Origin: Deltaproteobacteria bacterium
GTDB lineage: Bacteria; Desulfobacterota; Desulfuromonadia; Geobacterales; Pseudopelobacteraceae
Reading direction: 5' to 3'
Assembly: GCA_019162745.1 (NCBI GenBank)
Contig: JAFLLC010000177.1
Location: forward strand, 1-39,630
DNA length: 39,630 nucleotides
In this document: positions 27,475-36,698 of the stretch, one piece after another
Layout: every line of letters begins with the position of its first letter
How positions within the stretch are numbered: the stretch's first letter is position 1
The notes under the pieces: model-generated
Seen by the model: the letters and a program-made list of their open reading frames with translations, nothing else
What the model was told of the DNA's origin: nothing
The model's database searches: none
Made by a program: the position numbers and the translations under genes

Positions 27475-28667
27475 AATTGATTATTGCCGGCGGCGGCACC
27501 GGCGGACATCTATTCCCCGGCATCGCCGTTGCCGAAGAGTTTCTGTCACGCGATCCGGCTAATCAGGTGCTGTTTGTCGGAACCGAACGCGGCATTGAAG
27601 CTAAAGCCGTACCGGCGGCCGGCTATCCATTGGAACTGATATCAGCTGCCGGGATTCGCGGCAAAAGGACTTTCAGCCAGATCAAGGGTATGGCCATGAT
27701 GCTGTACGGCTACGCTCAGTCGAGAAAAATATTGAAAAGTTTCAGACCGGATATGGTTCTCGGCGTCGGCGGCTACGCCTCGCTGCCTATGGTGCTGGCG
27801 GCCCGCGGCATGCAGGTTCCACGTTTCATCCACGAGCAGAATGCGATTCCGGGCAAAACGAATCGACTGCTGGCCAGGTTTGTAGATCAGGTATTCATCA
27901 CCCTGGAGGAATCAGCAACGTATTTCCCGGAGGGTTCAACACTGCTGACCGGCAACCCACTGAGGCGGCAGATACTGGATTCCGTCGGAAAGGTAAATCC
28001 ACCCTCAATCCCCCCTTTTGTAAAGGGGGAAAGTGAACAAAACCGCCCGGCAGAAGTCAACCTCCCGCCTCTTCAAGGGGAGGGTCGGGGTGCGGAAGCG
28101 TTATTCCACCTCTTCGTCTTCGGCGGCAGCCAGGGTGCTCACGCTATCAATATCGCGATGATTGAAGCGCTCCCGGCGCTGAAAACGATGCGGGACAAAG
28201 TGACCATCACGCACCAGACCGGTGACAACGACTGCGCCGAGGTAACCGCTGCATACAGCACTGCCGGCGTTGAGGCGGTGGTGACACCGTTTATCAGCGA
28301 CATGGCCGCAGAATATGAAAAAGCAGATCTAATCATCTGCCGGGCGGGTGCTACCACCATCGCCGAAGTGACCGCCTGCGGCAAGGCCTGCCTGTTTATC
28401 CCGTATCCGCACGCAGTGGATGACCACCAGCGCCTTAACGCAGAGGCACTGCTCAAGAAGGATGCCTGCTTCATGTTGCTGGAGTGGGAATTGACGGGTG
28501 GCTCTCTGGCAGAAACCATCCGTACGCTGGCAGAGGACCCGGATCTTGTCCGCCGCACCGGTGAACTGGCCTTTAGCTTGGCGAAGCTTGATGCCGCCAG
28601 GATTATTGTTGATGAGATGACGAAAGCTAACGAAATAAAGAGGACTCACTCATGTACGGAAAAATAA
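27471..28667 (+). CDS. murG: UDP-GlcNAc:lipid I N-acetylglucosaminyltransferase with repeat-derived linker insert
   Basis: The protein has 398 residues, against about 355-365 in the family. It converts lipid I to lipid II on the cytoplasmic face. The N-terminal domain has [33 protein letters not shown] and [12 protein letters not shown]; the C-terminal domain has [44 protein letters not shown] and the sugar-nucleotide site. About 33 extra residues (roughly 175-208) lie between the two Rossmann-like domains, after [14 protein letters not shown]. They read [12 protein letters not shown] and [11 protein letters not shown], and the DNA under them is two palindromic GC-rich repeats. AAGGAGG precedes the ATG. 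Confidence 0.96.
   Translation: MKLIIAGGGTGGHLFPGIAVAEEFLSRDPANQVLFVGTERGIEAKAVPAAGYPLELISAAGIRGKRTFSQIKGMAMMLYGYAQSRKILKSFRPDMVLGVGGYASLPMVLAARGMQVPRFIHEQNAIPGKTNRLLARFVDQVFITLEESATYFPEGSTLLTGNPLRRQILDSVGKVNPPSIPPFVKGESEQNRPAEVNLPPLQGEGRGAEALFHLFVFGGSQGAHAINIAMIEALPALKTMRDKVTITHQTGDNDCAEVTAAYSTAGVEAVVTPFISDMAAEYEKADLIICRAGATTIAEVTACGKACLFIPYPHAVDDHQRLNAEALLKKDACFMLLEWELTGGSLAETIRTLAEDPDLVRRTGELAFSLAKLDAARIIVDEMTKANEIKRTHSCTEK
27993..28097. repeat. Two GC-rich palindromic repeats inserted in frame in murG
   Basis: The first has CCCCCTTT-TGT-AAAGGGGG (28011-28029). The second has CCTCCC...GGGAGG (28061-28083). The frame stays open across both. They resemble the block between rsmH and ftsL in composition and in the peptides they encode, as dispersed repeats do. 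Confidence 0.75.
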
Positions 28668-30031
28668 ACAAAATCCATTTCGTCGGTATCGGCGGCATCG
28701 GCATGAGCGGTATCGCCGAGGTGCTGCTTAACCTTGGCTACAAAGTCTCAGGTTCCGATCTGCGCGGTTCTGACATCACCGAGCGTCTGGCCGGTCTGGG
28801 TGCCGAAATCGGCATTGGTCACACTGCGGAAAATCTGAAGGATGTCGATGTTGTGGTGATCTCGTCCGCAGTGCACAGCGACAACCCCGAAGTGATCGAA
28901 GCCGGGCGGCTGCATGTGCCGGTCATACCGCGCGCTGAAATGCTGGCCGAGCTGATGCGGATGAAATACGGTATCGCCATCGCCGGAACTCACGGAAAAA
29001 CTACCACTACCTCGATGGCTGCCGCAGTTCTGGGACATGCCGGTATCGACCCGACGGTTGTAATCGGCGGCAAACTGAACGCCATTGGCACCAACGCCCA
29101 GATCGGGCAGGGGAAGTTTCTCCTCGCCGAGGCGGACGAATCGGACGGATCGTTCCTGCTCCTTTCACCGACGATTGCCGTGGTAACCAATATCGACGCA
29201 GACCATCTCGATCATTATTCCGGCATTGAAGAGATCAAGGACACTTTTGTCGAATTTATCAACAAGGTCCCCTTTTATGGCCTGGCGGTACTCTGTCTTG
29301 ACGACAATAATATCCGTGAAATCCTGCCGCGGGTCAAAAAAAGGTACACCACCTACGGGCTCTCAGCTCAGGCTGATATCCGTGCTGCCCATGTCAGGCA
29401 TGACGGTTTTCAGACTTCATTTGTTGCCTATTTCAAAGGGTACCGGCTGGGTGAAATTTCCTTTCCGATGCCGGGGCCGCACAACGTTCTGAACGCCATG
29501 GCCTGCATCGCCGTGGCTCTCGAGCTGGATATCCCTTTCAACGCTATCCAGGAGGGATTCGCAGCGTTTTGCGGCGTCGGGCGGCGCTTCACCGTCAAGG
29601 GGGAGCCGAAAGGGATAATGGTAGTAGACGACTACGGCCACCATCCTGCTGAAATCAAGGCAACGCTGTCAGCAGCCCGGCAGGGATGGCCGGAGCGGCG
29701 CCTTGTGGCTGTTTTTCAGCCGCACCGCTACAGCCGCACCCATGAGCTGTTTGATGATTTTGTGATCGCTTTTCATGACGCCGACGTCCTGGTGCTGACC
29801 GACGTTTACGCAGCCGGTGAACTCCCGATCGAAGGCGCAACGGCAGAGCGGCTTTCCCGGGAGATCAGTCGTCATGGCCAAAAAGACGTGACCTATATCC
29901 CTGATCGGGAGCTGATCCCCGCACACCTGGCCGGAATCGTCCGTGAAAGTGACATCGTCATTACCCTGGGAGCCGGCAATATATGGCAGCAGGGAGAAAT
30001 GTTAGTCAGGCTTCTGGGGGAAGAACGCTGA
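28652..30031 (+). CDS. murC: UDP-N-acetylmuramate:L-alanine ligase
   Basis: The protein has 459 residues and starts [20 protein letters not shown], the classical MurC N-terminal nucleotide loop, with AGAGGA upstream. It adds L-Ala to UDP-MurNAc, the first step of the stem peptide. Other motifs are [13 protein letters not shown], the P-loop [12 protein letters not shown] (K116), [49 protein letters not shown] and [12 protein letters not shown]. The ATG lies 16 bp inside murG, so the genes overlap in different frames. Confidence 0.98.
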   Translation: MYGKINKIHFVGIGGIGMSGIAEVLLNLGYKVSGSDLRGSDITERLAGLGAEIGIGHTAENLKDVDVVVISSAVHSDNPEVIEAGRLHVPVIPRAEMLAELMRMKYGIAIAGTHGKTTTTSMAAAVLGHAGIDPTVVIGGKLNAIGTNAQIGQGKFLLAEADESDGSFLLLSPTIAVVTNIDADHLDHYSGIEEIKDTFVEFINKVPFYGLAVLCLDDNNIREILPRVKKRYTTYGLSAQADIRAAHVRHDGFQTSFVAYFKGYRLGEISFPMPGPHNVLNAMACIAVALELDIPFNAIQEGFAAFCGVGRRFTVKGEPKGIMVVDDYGHHPAEIKATLSAARQGWPERRLVAVFQPHRYSRTHELFDDFVIAFHDADVLVLTDVYAAGELPIEGATAERLSREISRHGQKDVTYIPDRELIPAHLAGIVRESDIVITLGAGNIWQQGEMLVRLLGEER

Positions 30032-30915
30032 AGCCTGCGGCGCTAGAAATACGCGGTCAGTTGCGGCACAACGAACCGATGGGCCTCCACACCTCGCTTA
30101 AAGTAGGCGGTCCGGCAGACCTGTACGCAATTCCGGAAGATGCCGATGATCTCCGGGAGATGCTCTCATGGTTAAGGGGGCAAAATATCCCTTGGCTGCC
30201 GGTCGGCAGGGGTTACAATCTGCTGGTGCGTGACAAGGGGATTCGCGGTGCGGTTATCTCGCTGGAACGGTTCGACCGGATCAACGCCGTCGGCGGGTCG
30301 CTGATCAAGGCGGAGGCAGGGGCTGAAAATCTGGCGGTGGTTCGATATGCCCAGAACCTGGGACTGGGAGGCATCGGATTTATCTCCGGTATTCCCGGCA
30401 CGATCGGTGGTGCGATAAAGATGAATGCCGGCGCCTATGGCGAGGGGCTCCTCGCAAAAACTGATGTCCTTACACTTCTCCGCGGCGGTGAAGTCCTTGA
30501 TTTCCGAATCGAAGAGCTTGATTACGGTTACCGGCACCTGAGATTGGAAGATGGTGACATCGTGTTGGCAGCAACCTTCAAACTGGAAGAGCGAGAACCG
30601 GCCCATACCGAGGAAGAAATTCGCAAAGACCTGGAACTGCGGCGGGGCAAGCATAACGTCGGCTACCCCAGCGCGGGGTCTTTCTTCAAGAACCCGCCCG
30701 GTCAGGGGGCCTGGAGGTTGATTGACGCTGCGGGGATGCGTGGTGTAAAAGTCGGCGGCGCACAGGTCTCCGAGGTGCACAGCAACTTCCTGGTTAACGC
30801 CGGAGGCGCGACCGCTCAGGATTTTCTCGATCTGGCGACGATCGTAATAAATGCTGTTTTCGCAACATCCGGCGTGACACTTGAGGAAGAAGTGCGTATA
30901 GTGGGCGAAATTTAA
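29983..30915 (+). CDS. murB: UDP-N-acetylenolpyruvoylglucosamine reductase
   Basis: The body is a full FAD-dependent MurB that reduces enolpyruvyl-UDP-GlcNAc to UDP-MurNAc with NADPH. Landmarks are [107 protein letters not shown] and [13 protein letters not shown]. It is the short type with YGYR-like residues. The start is uncertain: the ATG at 29983 lies 49 bp inside murC (GGGAG about ten bases upstream), while non-ATG starts near 30028 or 30061 would give N-termini closer to the conserved region. The 310-residue version is given. Confidence 0.93.
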   Translation: MAAGRNVSQASGGRTLKPAALEIRGQLRHNEPMGLHTSLKVGGPADLYAIPEDADDLREMLSWLRGQNIPWLPVGRGYNLLVRDKGIRGAVISLERFDRINAVGGSLIKAEAGAENLAVVRYAQNLGLGGIGFISGIPGTIGGAIKMNAGAYGEGLLAKTDVLTLLRGGEVLDFRIEELDYGYRHLRLEDGDIVLAATFKLEEREPAHTEEEIRKDLELRRGKHNVGYPSAGSFFKNPPGQGAWRLIDAAGMRGVKVGGAQVSEVHSNFLVNAGGATAQDFLDLATIVINAVFATSGVTLEEEVRIVGEI

Positions 30916-30997
30916 CATGGTTAAGATGAACACGCTTTAGACACAGGTAATCCTGCTGTTGAGTGATCCTGCTATCAGGGGAAGAAAGGTTTTCGCC

Positions 30998-31924
30998 ATG
31001 ATGAAATCAAAAAAAATTGGTGTACTGTACGGCGGGTTTTCAGCCGAGCGGGAGGTTTCCCTGAAGAGCGGCGCCGCCGTATACCAGGCGCTTGTTGCGC
31101 AGGGGTACAACGCGGTGGCAATCGATGTCGGGCGCGATCTGGCCGTTGTTCTGAAGCGCGAAGGGATTGAGGCAGCCTTTATCGCCCTGCATGGCCGTTA
31201 CGGTGAAGATGGCTGCGTGCAGGGTTTACTGGAGCTGCTTCAGATCCCGTACACCGGATCCGGCGTCCTGGCCAGCGCTCTGGCCATGCATAAACTTTAC
31301 AGCAAGCAGACCTTTACCGCCTGCGGCATCCTGACGGCACCTTTTTGCTGTTACCGGCGCGGTGAATCCGTGAGTCTGGCTGAACTGCCGTTCGGCCTGC
31401 CGCTGGTTGTCAAACCGGTTCAGGAGGGATCATCCGTAGGGGTCTCGATTGTCAGGGAGGAGAATCAACTGGAAGATGCTCTCCAACTGGCTTTCAACCA
31501 TGATGACGAGATACTGGTTGAACAGTACATAAAGGGACAGGAGGTACAGGTCGGTATACTGGACGATCGTCCGATCGGCGCTATCGAGATTGTCCCTAAA
31601 AATGAATTCTACGACTTTGAAGCTAAATACACCGATGGCATGGCGGAACATATATTTCCCGCACATCTGGAGCAGAGTTTGTATGAAAAGGCCCAGCAGA
31701 TCGGCCTGGCGGCTCACCGTGCCCTTGGCTGCAGGGGGTACAGCCGGGTAGATCTGCTGGTAACGACGGCCGGCGACTGCTATGTGCTGGAAGTTAACAC
31801 GCTGCCGGGAATGACAGCCCTGTCGCTTTTCCCTGAAATTGCGGCAAAAGGAGCCGGACTGCCGTTTGAGGCGCTTGTTTCTCGAATTATTGAATCGGCA
31901 GAGCTCTCCATAAAGGTGAACTAA
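30998..31924 (+). CDS. ddl: D-alanine:D-alanine ligase
   Basis: The protein has 308 residues from the ATG at 30998 ([13 protein letters not shown]), with AAAGG eight bases upstream; a TTG 39 bases earlier also opens the frame but has no support. This ATP-grasp enzyme makes the D-Ala-D-Ala dipeptide used by MurF. Motifs are [82 protein letters not shown] and [24 protein letters not shown]. The Tyr-Ser-type active-site residues for D-Ala (not D-lactate) specificity are consistent but not proven here. ftsQ follows 3 bp after the stop. Confidence 0.97.
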   Translation: MMKSKKIGVLYGGFSAEREVSLKSGAAVYQALVAQGYNAVAIDVGRDLAVVLKREGIEAAFIALHGRYGEDGCVQGLLELLQIPYTGSGVLASALAMHKLYSKQTFTACGILTAPFCCYRRGESVSLAELPFGLPLVVKPVQEGSSVGVSIVREENQLEDALQLAFNHDDEILVEQYIKGQEVQVGILDDRPIGAIEIVPKNEFYDFEAKYTDGMAEHIFPAHLEQSLYEKAQQIGLAAHRALGCRGYSRVDLLVTTAGDCYVLEVNTLPGMTALSLFPEIAAKGAGLPFEALVSRIIESAELSIKVN

Positions 31925-31927
31925 CGA

Positions 31928-32752
31928 GTGAGAGATTTCGCAAATTCATCATACCAACGCAGAAAGGTGGCGCCCAACAAGATCAAGATCCAGCGTAAAC
32001 CGCTTGATCTCGGCAAGTATCTCCGACCGCTCAAGATCCTTTTCGCTGTGCTGGCTCCGGTTGCGCTGGCAGGCGGTATCCTCTACGGAGGGTATCGTGC
32101 GGTTTCAGCCGTCACCCTGTTCTCTCTTAAATCGATTGAAGTATCGAGTGCCAGGCACCTGACCCGGGACGAGATCCTCGGATTGGCCGGTGTAGAACCT
32201 GGTAAAGATCTGCTGCGCATAAACCTGAAACGGATGGGGGAGCATATCCTGGAGAACCCCTGGGTGGAAACGGTACAGATCAATCGGTATTTCCCTGATG
32301 GTCTCTCAATCGCCATCACCGAACGTGAACCGGTTGCGATCATCAACATGGGTTTTATCTACTATCTTGACGGTAAAGCGAATGTCTTCAAGGTTCTTAA
32401 CCAAGGGGACAAACTTGATTTTCCGATTGTCACCGGTTTCAGCGAGAAAGAGCTCGGCACCGACCCCAGGGGAACCAGGGCGGCGCTCCAGGAAACCTGC
32501 GATCTCCTGAAGGTACTGCGTGAAAACGGTGCGTTTATCCTTGCGGATGTGTCGGAGATTCATTACGATAAGGGCTATGGTTTTACTCTGTTTACCGCTT
32601 CCGGAGCACTTCCGGTCAAAGTCGGCTCGGGAGATTTTCTCGCGAAAGTGGAGCGGTTTGCTCGAATCTACAAGGATCTGATGGTGCAGCTGCCGTCAAT
32701 TCGTTATATCGATCTCGATTACAGCGATAAAATAATCGTAAAAAAAAGCTGA
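31928..32752 (+). CDS. ftsQ: Cell division protein FtsQ
   Basis: The protein has 274 residues and starts with GTG (AAGGTGA upstream). The cytoplasmic N-terminus is basic (RRKVAPNKIKIQRKP), a membrane helix lies at about 36-58 (ILFAVLAPVALAGGILYGGY), then a POTRA domain (FSLKSIEVSSARHLTRDEILGLAGVEPGKDLLRINL) and the FtsQ/DivIB beta domain with WVETVQINRYFPDGLSIAITEREPVAI. It scaffolds FtsB and FtsL at the septum. The stop is followed by a short AT-rich gap before ftsA. Confidence 0.94.
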   Translation: MRDFANSSYQRRKVAPNKIKIQRKPLDLGKYLRPLKILFAVLAPVALAGGILYGGYRAVSAVTLFSLKSIEVSSARHLTRDEILGLAGVEPGKDLLRINLKRMGEHILENPWVETVQINRYFPDGLSIAITEREPVAIINMGFIYYLDGKANVFKVLNQGDKLDFPIVTGFSEKELGTDPRGTRAALQETCDLLKVLRENGAFILADVSEIHYDKGYGFTLFTASGALPVKVGSGDFLAKVERFARIYKDLMVQLPSIRYIDLDYSDKIIVKKS

Positions 32753-32788
32753 CATTAATATTTATTCTTGTTCAGCAGGGGGAGCGGT

Positions 32789-34027
32789 ATGTCAGCAATA
32801 AAACGGGATAATCTGATCGTCGGACTAGACATCGGTACAACCAAGATTTGCGCCATCGTCGGCAACGTCACAGAGGAGGGTATCGATATCGTCGGTATCG
32901 GGACCAGCCCTTCCAGCGGCCTGCGCAAAGGTGTTGTCATAAACATAGAGAGTACCGTTGGTGCTATTCGTAAAGCCATTGAGGAAGCGGAACTGATGGC
33001 CGGCTGCGAGATCAAGTCGGTTTATGCCGGCATCGCAGGCGGTCATATCAAAGGGCTGAACTCCAACGGCGTTATCGCCATCAAGAACCGGGAGGTTTCA
33101 CAGGAGGATGTGCGTCGGGTCATCGATGCCGCCAAAGCGATCAATATTCCTATGGATCGCGAAGTGCTGCATATCCTGCCGCAGGAATTCATCATAGACG
33201 AGCAGGACGGCATCCGCGAGCCGCTCGGCATGAGCGGCGTCAGGCTGGAAGCCAAGGTCCATATAGTCACCGGCGCTGTGGCGAGTGCCCAGAATATCGT
33301 CAAATCCTGCAACCGGGCCGGACTTGATGTGGCCGACATCGTACTGGAACAGTTGGCGTCATCCCACGCGGTCCTGTCCGATGACGAAAAAGAACTGGGC
33401 GTCTGCATGGTGGATATCGGCGGCGGAACGACCGATATTGCCATTTTTGCCGATGGTGCGATCAAATATACATCGGTTATCTCGCTCGGGGGCAATCAAC
33501 TTACGAACGACATAGCCGTAGGTCTTCGCACCCCGTTTGCCGAAGCTGAAAAAATCAAGCAGAAATACGGCTGCTGCCTGGCTTCACTGGTTGGAAAAGA
33601 AGACAAGATAGAGGTGCCGAGCGTCGGCGGACGCAAGCCCCGAGAGCTCTCACGCAACGTATTATGTGAAATTCTTGGGCCACGCATGGAGGAGATCTTC
33701 TCACTCGTCAACCGCGAAATAATTAAATCCGGACTGGAAGATTCAATTGCATCAGGCGTCGTCATCACCGGCGGCTCCAGTATTCTGGAAGGAATCCCGG
33801 AACTGGCTGAACAGATCTTTAATCTGCCGGTACGGCGCGGGCTCCCGCAAAAGATTGGCGGCTTGAACGATGTTGTAAAATCGCCGGTATACGCGACAGG
33901 AGTCGGCCTTGTTGTGTACGGAAGCCGTAACTCCAGTTCCCGTGAATTTCCAACCGGTAAACCGGAAGCAAATCTGTTTGGATCTGTCTTCGGGCGGATG
34001 AAAGGTTGGTTCCGTGAATTTTTCTAA
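32789..34027 (+). CDS. ftsA: Cell division protein FtsA
   Basis: The protein has 412 residues from the ATG at 32789 (MSAIKRDNLIVGLDIGTTK), preceded by AGGGGGAG; an earlier TTG start would swallow that site. It is an actin-fold ATPase that tethers FtsZ to the membrane. Evidence: phosphate loop GLDIGTTKICAIVG, SHTS-type 1C domain region (EVLHILPQEFIIDEQDGIREPLGMSGVRLEAKVHIVTG), phosphate 2 VDIGGGTTDIAIFADGA, adenosine loop VVITGGSSILEGI and the C-terminal amphipathic helix (FGRMKGWFREFF) that inserts in the membrane. About 105 bp separate it from ftsZ, room for an internal promoter. Confidence 0.97.
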   Translation: MSAIKRDNLIVGLDIGTTKICAIVGNVTEEGIDIVGIGTSPSSGLRKGVVINIESTVGAIRKAIEEAELMAGCEIKSVYAGIAGGHIKGLNSNGVIAIKNREVSQEDVRRVIDAAKAINIPMDREVLHILPQEFIIDEQDGIREPLGMSGVRLEAKVHIVTGAVASAQNIVKSCNRAGLDVADIVLEQLASSHAVLSDDEKELGVCMVDIGGGTTDIAIFADGAIKYTSVISLGGNQLTNDIAVGLRTPFAEAEKIKQKYGCCLASLVGKEDKIEVPSVGGRKPRELSRNVLCEILGPRMEEIFSLVNREIIKSGLEDSIASGVVITGGSSILEGIPELAEQIFNLPVRRGLPQKIGGLNDVVKSPVYATGVGLVVYGSRNSSSREFPTGKPEANLFGSVFGRMKGWFREFF

Positions 34028-34053
34028 CCAGAAAAAAAATTATTATTTTTCTT

Positions 34054-34082
34054 TTGATTCCTGGCCAAATTAAGGTTACATT
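34054..34082 (+). promoter_or_regulatory. Possible internal ftsZ promoter
   Basis: TTGATT (34054-34059), 17 bases, then TACATT (34077-34082) lie in the AT-rich gap between ftsA and ftsZ, the largest gap in the operon. The -10 box matches the consensus in only four of six bases. Extra ftsZ promoters are common in bacteria. Confidence 0.3.
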
Positions 34083-34132
34083 TCCGAAACAATAATCTGA
34101 TTTAAGCCATTAATATATAGAGGGGGGAACGC

Positions 34133-35302
34133 ATGTTTGAATTTGATGAGACCATTGAACAGAGCGCTGTTATTAAAGTAATAGGGGTCGGTGGCGGTGG
34201 AGGCAATGCCATCAACACCATGATATCAAGCTCTATACATAAAGTGGATTTTATCGTCGCCAACACCGATGCTCAGGCCCTGCGGACCTCTAAAGCACCG
34301 GTAAAGCTGCAGCTTGGCCGTGAACTGACAAAAGGACTCGGCGCCGGTTCAAAGCCGGAGGTTGGCATGGCTGCGGCTCTTGAAAACAAGGGGCAGCTTG
34401 CAGAGGCTATTAAAGGAGCTGATCTGGTTTTCATCGCGGCCGGCATGGGCGGCGGTACCGGTACCGGTGCGGCGCCCGTAATAGCCGAGGCGGCCCGTGA
34501 GACCGGTGTTCTGACTGTTGGTGTCGTCACCAAGCCGTTCACCTATGAGGGGAAGGCGCGTTCGCTGCTTGCTGAACAGGGGATCGCAGAGCTGAAAAAA
34601 CATGTCGATTCTCTGATCATCATCCCCAATGATCGCCTCATCAGCCAGGCCAGCAAAAACATGTCCCTCTTCGACGCGTTCAAGCCATCAGATGACGTGC
34701 TTCGCCAGGCTGTTCAGGGAATTTCCGAGCTGATTGGAGCTACCGGCCTGATGAACCTCGACTTTGCCGATGTCAAGACTGTCATGAGTGTTCGCGGCAT
34801 GGCCATGATGGGCATCGGCATGGGGAGTGGCGATAACCGTGCGGCCGATGCTGTTAACAACGCCATCTCCAGTCCGCTTCTGGAAGATAATGACATATCG
34901 GGAGCCAAAGGCGTGCTGGTCAATATTACTGGTTCCGCCACCATGACGATGGACGATTACAATACCGTTAACCGCATTGTTCACGAAAAAGTTCACGAAG
35001 ATGCCAACATCAAAATCGGTGTTGTCAAAGACGACGAGATGGGGGATAACATCAAAGTGACTGTTATTGCAACCGGTTTTGGCGATCATTTTGATGTTGA
35101 AAAAAGCCGCGATGTACGGAGAAACAGCCTGTCACTGGCAGAAAAACATGTCGTCAACTCCGCATCCCTCGACCGGCCGACCTTCCAGCGTGACCGTGAA
35201 AGAACCGAGAATGTCACGCGTATCCGTCCTGCAGTCACATTCATCGAAGATGATGAAGACCAGTATGATATTCCTACTTTTCTCAGAAAATCAGTAGATT
35301 AG
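34133..35302 (+). CDS. ftsZ: Tubulin-like cell division GTPase FtsZ
   Basis: The protein has 389 residues, and a strong binding site (GAGGGGGG) precedes the ATG. FtsZ polymerises with GTP into the Z-ring. Seen: IGVGGGGGNAINTM, VDFIVANTDAQAL, GAGSKPEVGMAAA, the tubulin signature GGGTGTG (106-112), NDRLI, T7-loop NLDFADV (208-214, with D210 completing the GTPase site of the next subunit), and IGVVKDDEMGDNIKVTVIATGF. The linker of about 60 residues is charged, and the extreme C-terminus DIPTFLRKSVD is the conserved peptide that binds FtsA. It is the last gene of the dcw operon. Confidence 0.98.
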   Translation: MFEFDETIEQSAVIKVIGVGGGGGNAINTMISSSIHKVDFIVANTDAQALRTSKAPVKLQLGRELTKGLGAGSKPEVGMAAALENKGQLAEAIKGADLVFIAAGMGGGTGTGAAPVIAEAARETGVLTVGVVTKPFTYEGKARSLLAEQGIAELKKHVDSLIIIPNDRLISQASKNMSLFDAFKPSDDVLRQAVQGISELIGATGLMNLDFADVKTVMSVRGMAMMGIGMGSGDNRAADAVNNAISSPLLEDNDISGAKGVLVNITGSATMTMDDYNTVNRIVHEKVHEDANIKIGVVKDDEMGDNIKVTVIATGFGDHFDVEKSRDVRRNSLSLAEKHVVNSASLDRPTFQRDRERTENVTRIRPAVTFIEDDEDQYDIPTFLRKSVD

Positions 35303-35316
35303 AACCGGATAGATAT

Positions 35317-35355
35317 AAAGGGGGCAGGCCGTACGGCCTGCCCCCTTTTATTATT
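35317..35355 (+). terminator. Strong terminator after ftsZ
   Basis: AAAGGGGGCAGGCC pairs with GGCCTGCCCCCTTT around a GTAC loop (35317-35348), and a T-rich run (TTATTATTTTT) follows. It lies 15 bp after the ftsZ stop and closes the operon. Confidence 0.95.
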
Positions 35356-35453
35356 TTTGGCCGCAGCAGATAATTTTCTGGACTAACTGTGGACTCTCCG
35401 GTATTTTATCCCGTTAAATCAATAACACTACACAAGTAATGAGAGGCAAACAA

Positions 35454-35969
35454 ATGGCACAAGCAGAAAAAGGCAACACTGTAACAATCAACTTTACCGG
35501 AACACTGGAAGATGGAACGGTATTCGACTCGACTCTTGAAGATATGGAATGTGATGAAGAGTGTTGTGCAGACGGCTGTGACGAAGACGGCTGTGACGAT
35601 GGTGAATGCGGCTGCGGCGAGCACGCAAGCGGCCCGATGACCTTTGTCCTGGGCGAAGAGATCCTCTTTCCTCAAATTGACGCAGCAATCGTCGGTATGA
35701 CACCAGGCGAGAAAAAAACCGTCAAGATTGCAGCTGCTGATGCTTTTGGCGAGTATGACAAGGAAAAAATCTTCACCGTACCGCGCAGCGACCTCCCGGA
35801 AGATCTCGTTCCGGAAGTGGGTGATGAACTGAGCCTCTCCAACGAAGATGACGAGGAGCTTGATGTCGTCGTTCTCGAAATAGCGGAAGACCAGGTTACT
35901 TTTGATGCTAACCACCCACTCGCCGGTGAAGACGTCACCTTTGAGATCGAACTGATCAGCATTCAGTAG
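35454..35969 (+). CDS. FKBP-type peptidyl-prolyl isomerase, SlyD-like, with Cys/Asp-rich insert
   Basis: The protein has 171 residues from the ATG at 35454 (MAQAEKGNTV; GAGAGG upstream). The FKBP fold is split as in SlyD: KGNTVTINFTGTLEDGTVFDST, then TFVLGEEILFPQIDAAIVGMTPGEKKTVKI, then the insert-in-flap chaperone domain (GEYDKEKIFTVPRSDLPED to VDFDANHPLAGEDVTFEIEL-type segment, here VTFDANHPLAGEDVTF). It isomerises prolyl bonds and holds folding intermediates. Unusual: about 30 residues (28-59) inserted after DST carry seven Cys (33, 37, 38, 42, 47, 52, 54), His57 and many Asp/Glu, a likely metal-binding loop. E. coli SlyD has its metal-binding residues in a C-terminal tail, which is missing here. 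The ORF upstream of ATG (MRGKQ) has no separate binding site. Confidence 0.93.
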   Translation: MAQAEKGNTVTINFTGTLEDGTVFDSTLEDMECDEECCADGCDEDGCDDGECGCGEHASGPMTFVLGEEILFPQIDAAIVGMTPGEKKTVKIAAADAFGEYDKEKIFTVPRSDLPEDLVPEVGDELSLSNEDDEELDVVVLEIAEDQVTFDANHPLAGEDVTFEIELISIQ

Positions 35970-35974
35970 GACTG

Positions 35975-36589
35975 ATGAGTATCCTTTATGCACTCGACCT
36001 TCTCGGCACCGCCGCTTTTGCCGCTTCGGGTGCCTGGGCCGGTGTTCGCCGAGATATGGATCTGTTCGGGATAGTGCTGCTGGGATTGGTAACTGCAATT
36101 GGGGGGGGGACCCTGCGGGATCTGCTGCTTGGTGCCCCCCCGTTTATTCTGAAAGATGAAACCTACCTGTATCTCTCACTGATCGTTTCGCTGCTTGTCT
36201 TCGTTTTTCACCGCAAGATGGAGTTTCTGCGGCATCCACTCCAGTATTTCGATGCGGTCGGCCTTGGGACCTTTGTCGTTATCGGCACCGGCAAGGCGCT
36301 TGACTATCATATCGGATTTTTTGGTTCTGTTATGATGGGGGTTATGACCGCCACGGCCGGGGGGATGATCAGAGATATTCTTTCAAATCAGATACCGCTT
36401 GTACTGCAGCGCGAAGTATACGCCTCCGCCTGTATAGCCGGGGGGATCCTCCTTTATCTGCTGCACCTTACGGTTTTCCCCGAAAGCTGGGCACTTGTTG
36501 TGGCAGCCCTGACTGTTATCATCGTGCGTCTGCTCGCTATCAAGAAAGGGTGGTCATTACCAAGAGCTGTTAACAGCGACATCAGGTAA
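35975..36589 (+). CDS. TRIC-family (UPF0126) cation channel-like membrane protein
   Basis: The protein has 204 residues, mostly membrane: about seven hydrophobic helices in two repeated halves, each with a glycine-rich kink followed by RD (GGGTLRDLLLG near residue 44 and AGGMIRDILSNQIP near 130). This duplicated pattern defines the UPF0126/YicG/YadS family, prokaryotic relatives of trimeric intracellular cation channels; some members conduct K+ or glycine, and the substrate here is unknown. It starts 5 bp after the FKBP stop with AGGA before the ATG, so the two are probably one operon. A palindrome follows the stop. Confidence 0.9.
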   Translation: MSILYALDLLGTAAFAASGAWAGVRRDMDLFGIVLLGLVTAIGGGTLRDLLLGAPPFILKDETYLYLSLIVSLLVFVFHRKMEFLRHPLQYFDAVGLGTFVVIGTGKALDYHIGFFGSVMMGVMTATAGGMIRDILSNQIPLVLQREVYASACIAGGILLYLLHLTVFPESWALVVAALTVIIVRLLAIKKGWSLPRAVNSDIR

Positions 36590-36590
36590 A

Positions 36591-36606
36591 ATTATTCCGG
36601 AATAAT
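36591..36606. repeat. 16-bp palindrome between convergent genes
   Basis: ATTATTCCGGAATAAT is perfectly self-complementary with no loop, directly after the TRIC-family stop. It may stop transcription between that gene and the converging Nudix gene or bind a protein; it lacks the loop and T-run of an intrinsic terminator. Confidence 0.4.
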
Positions 36607-36698
36607 AGATTATTTTCGGACTTCGGCGTCACGGTTATTTTTACAACGCCATGCCCCCCCTCTCGATGTTTAGCACAACGTTAATCACGCATATACAG

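Noticed and set aside
30172-30933. 253-codon minus-strand frame
   Set aside because: Shadow of murB; no motif and no binding site.
35406-36098. 230-codon minus-strand frame
   Set aside because: Shadow of the FKBP gene; its Cys/His-rich look comes from the antisense of the acidic insert.
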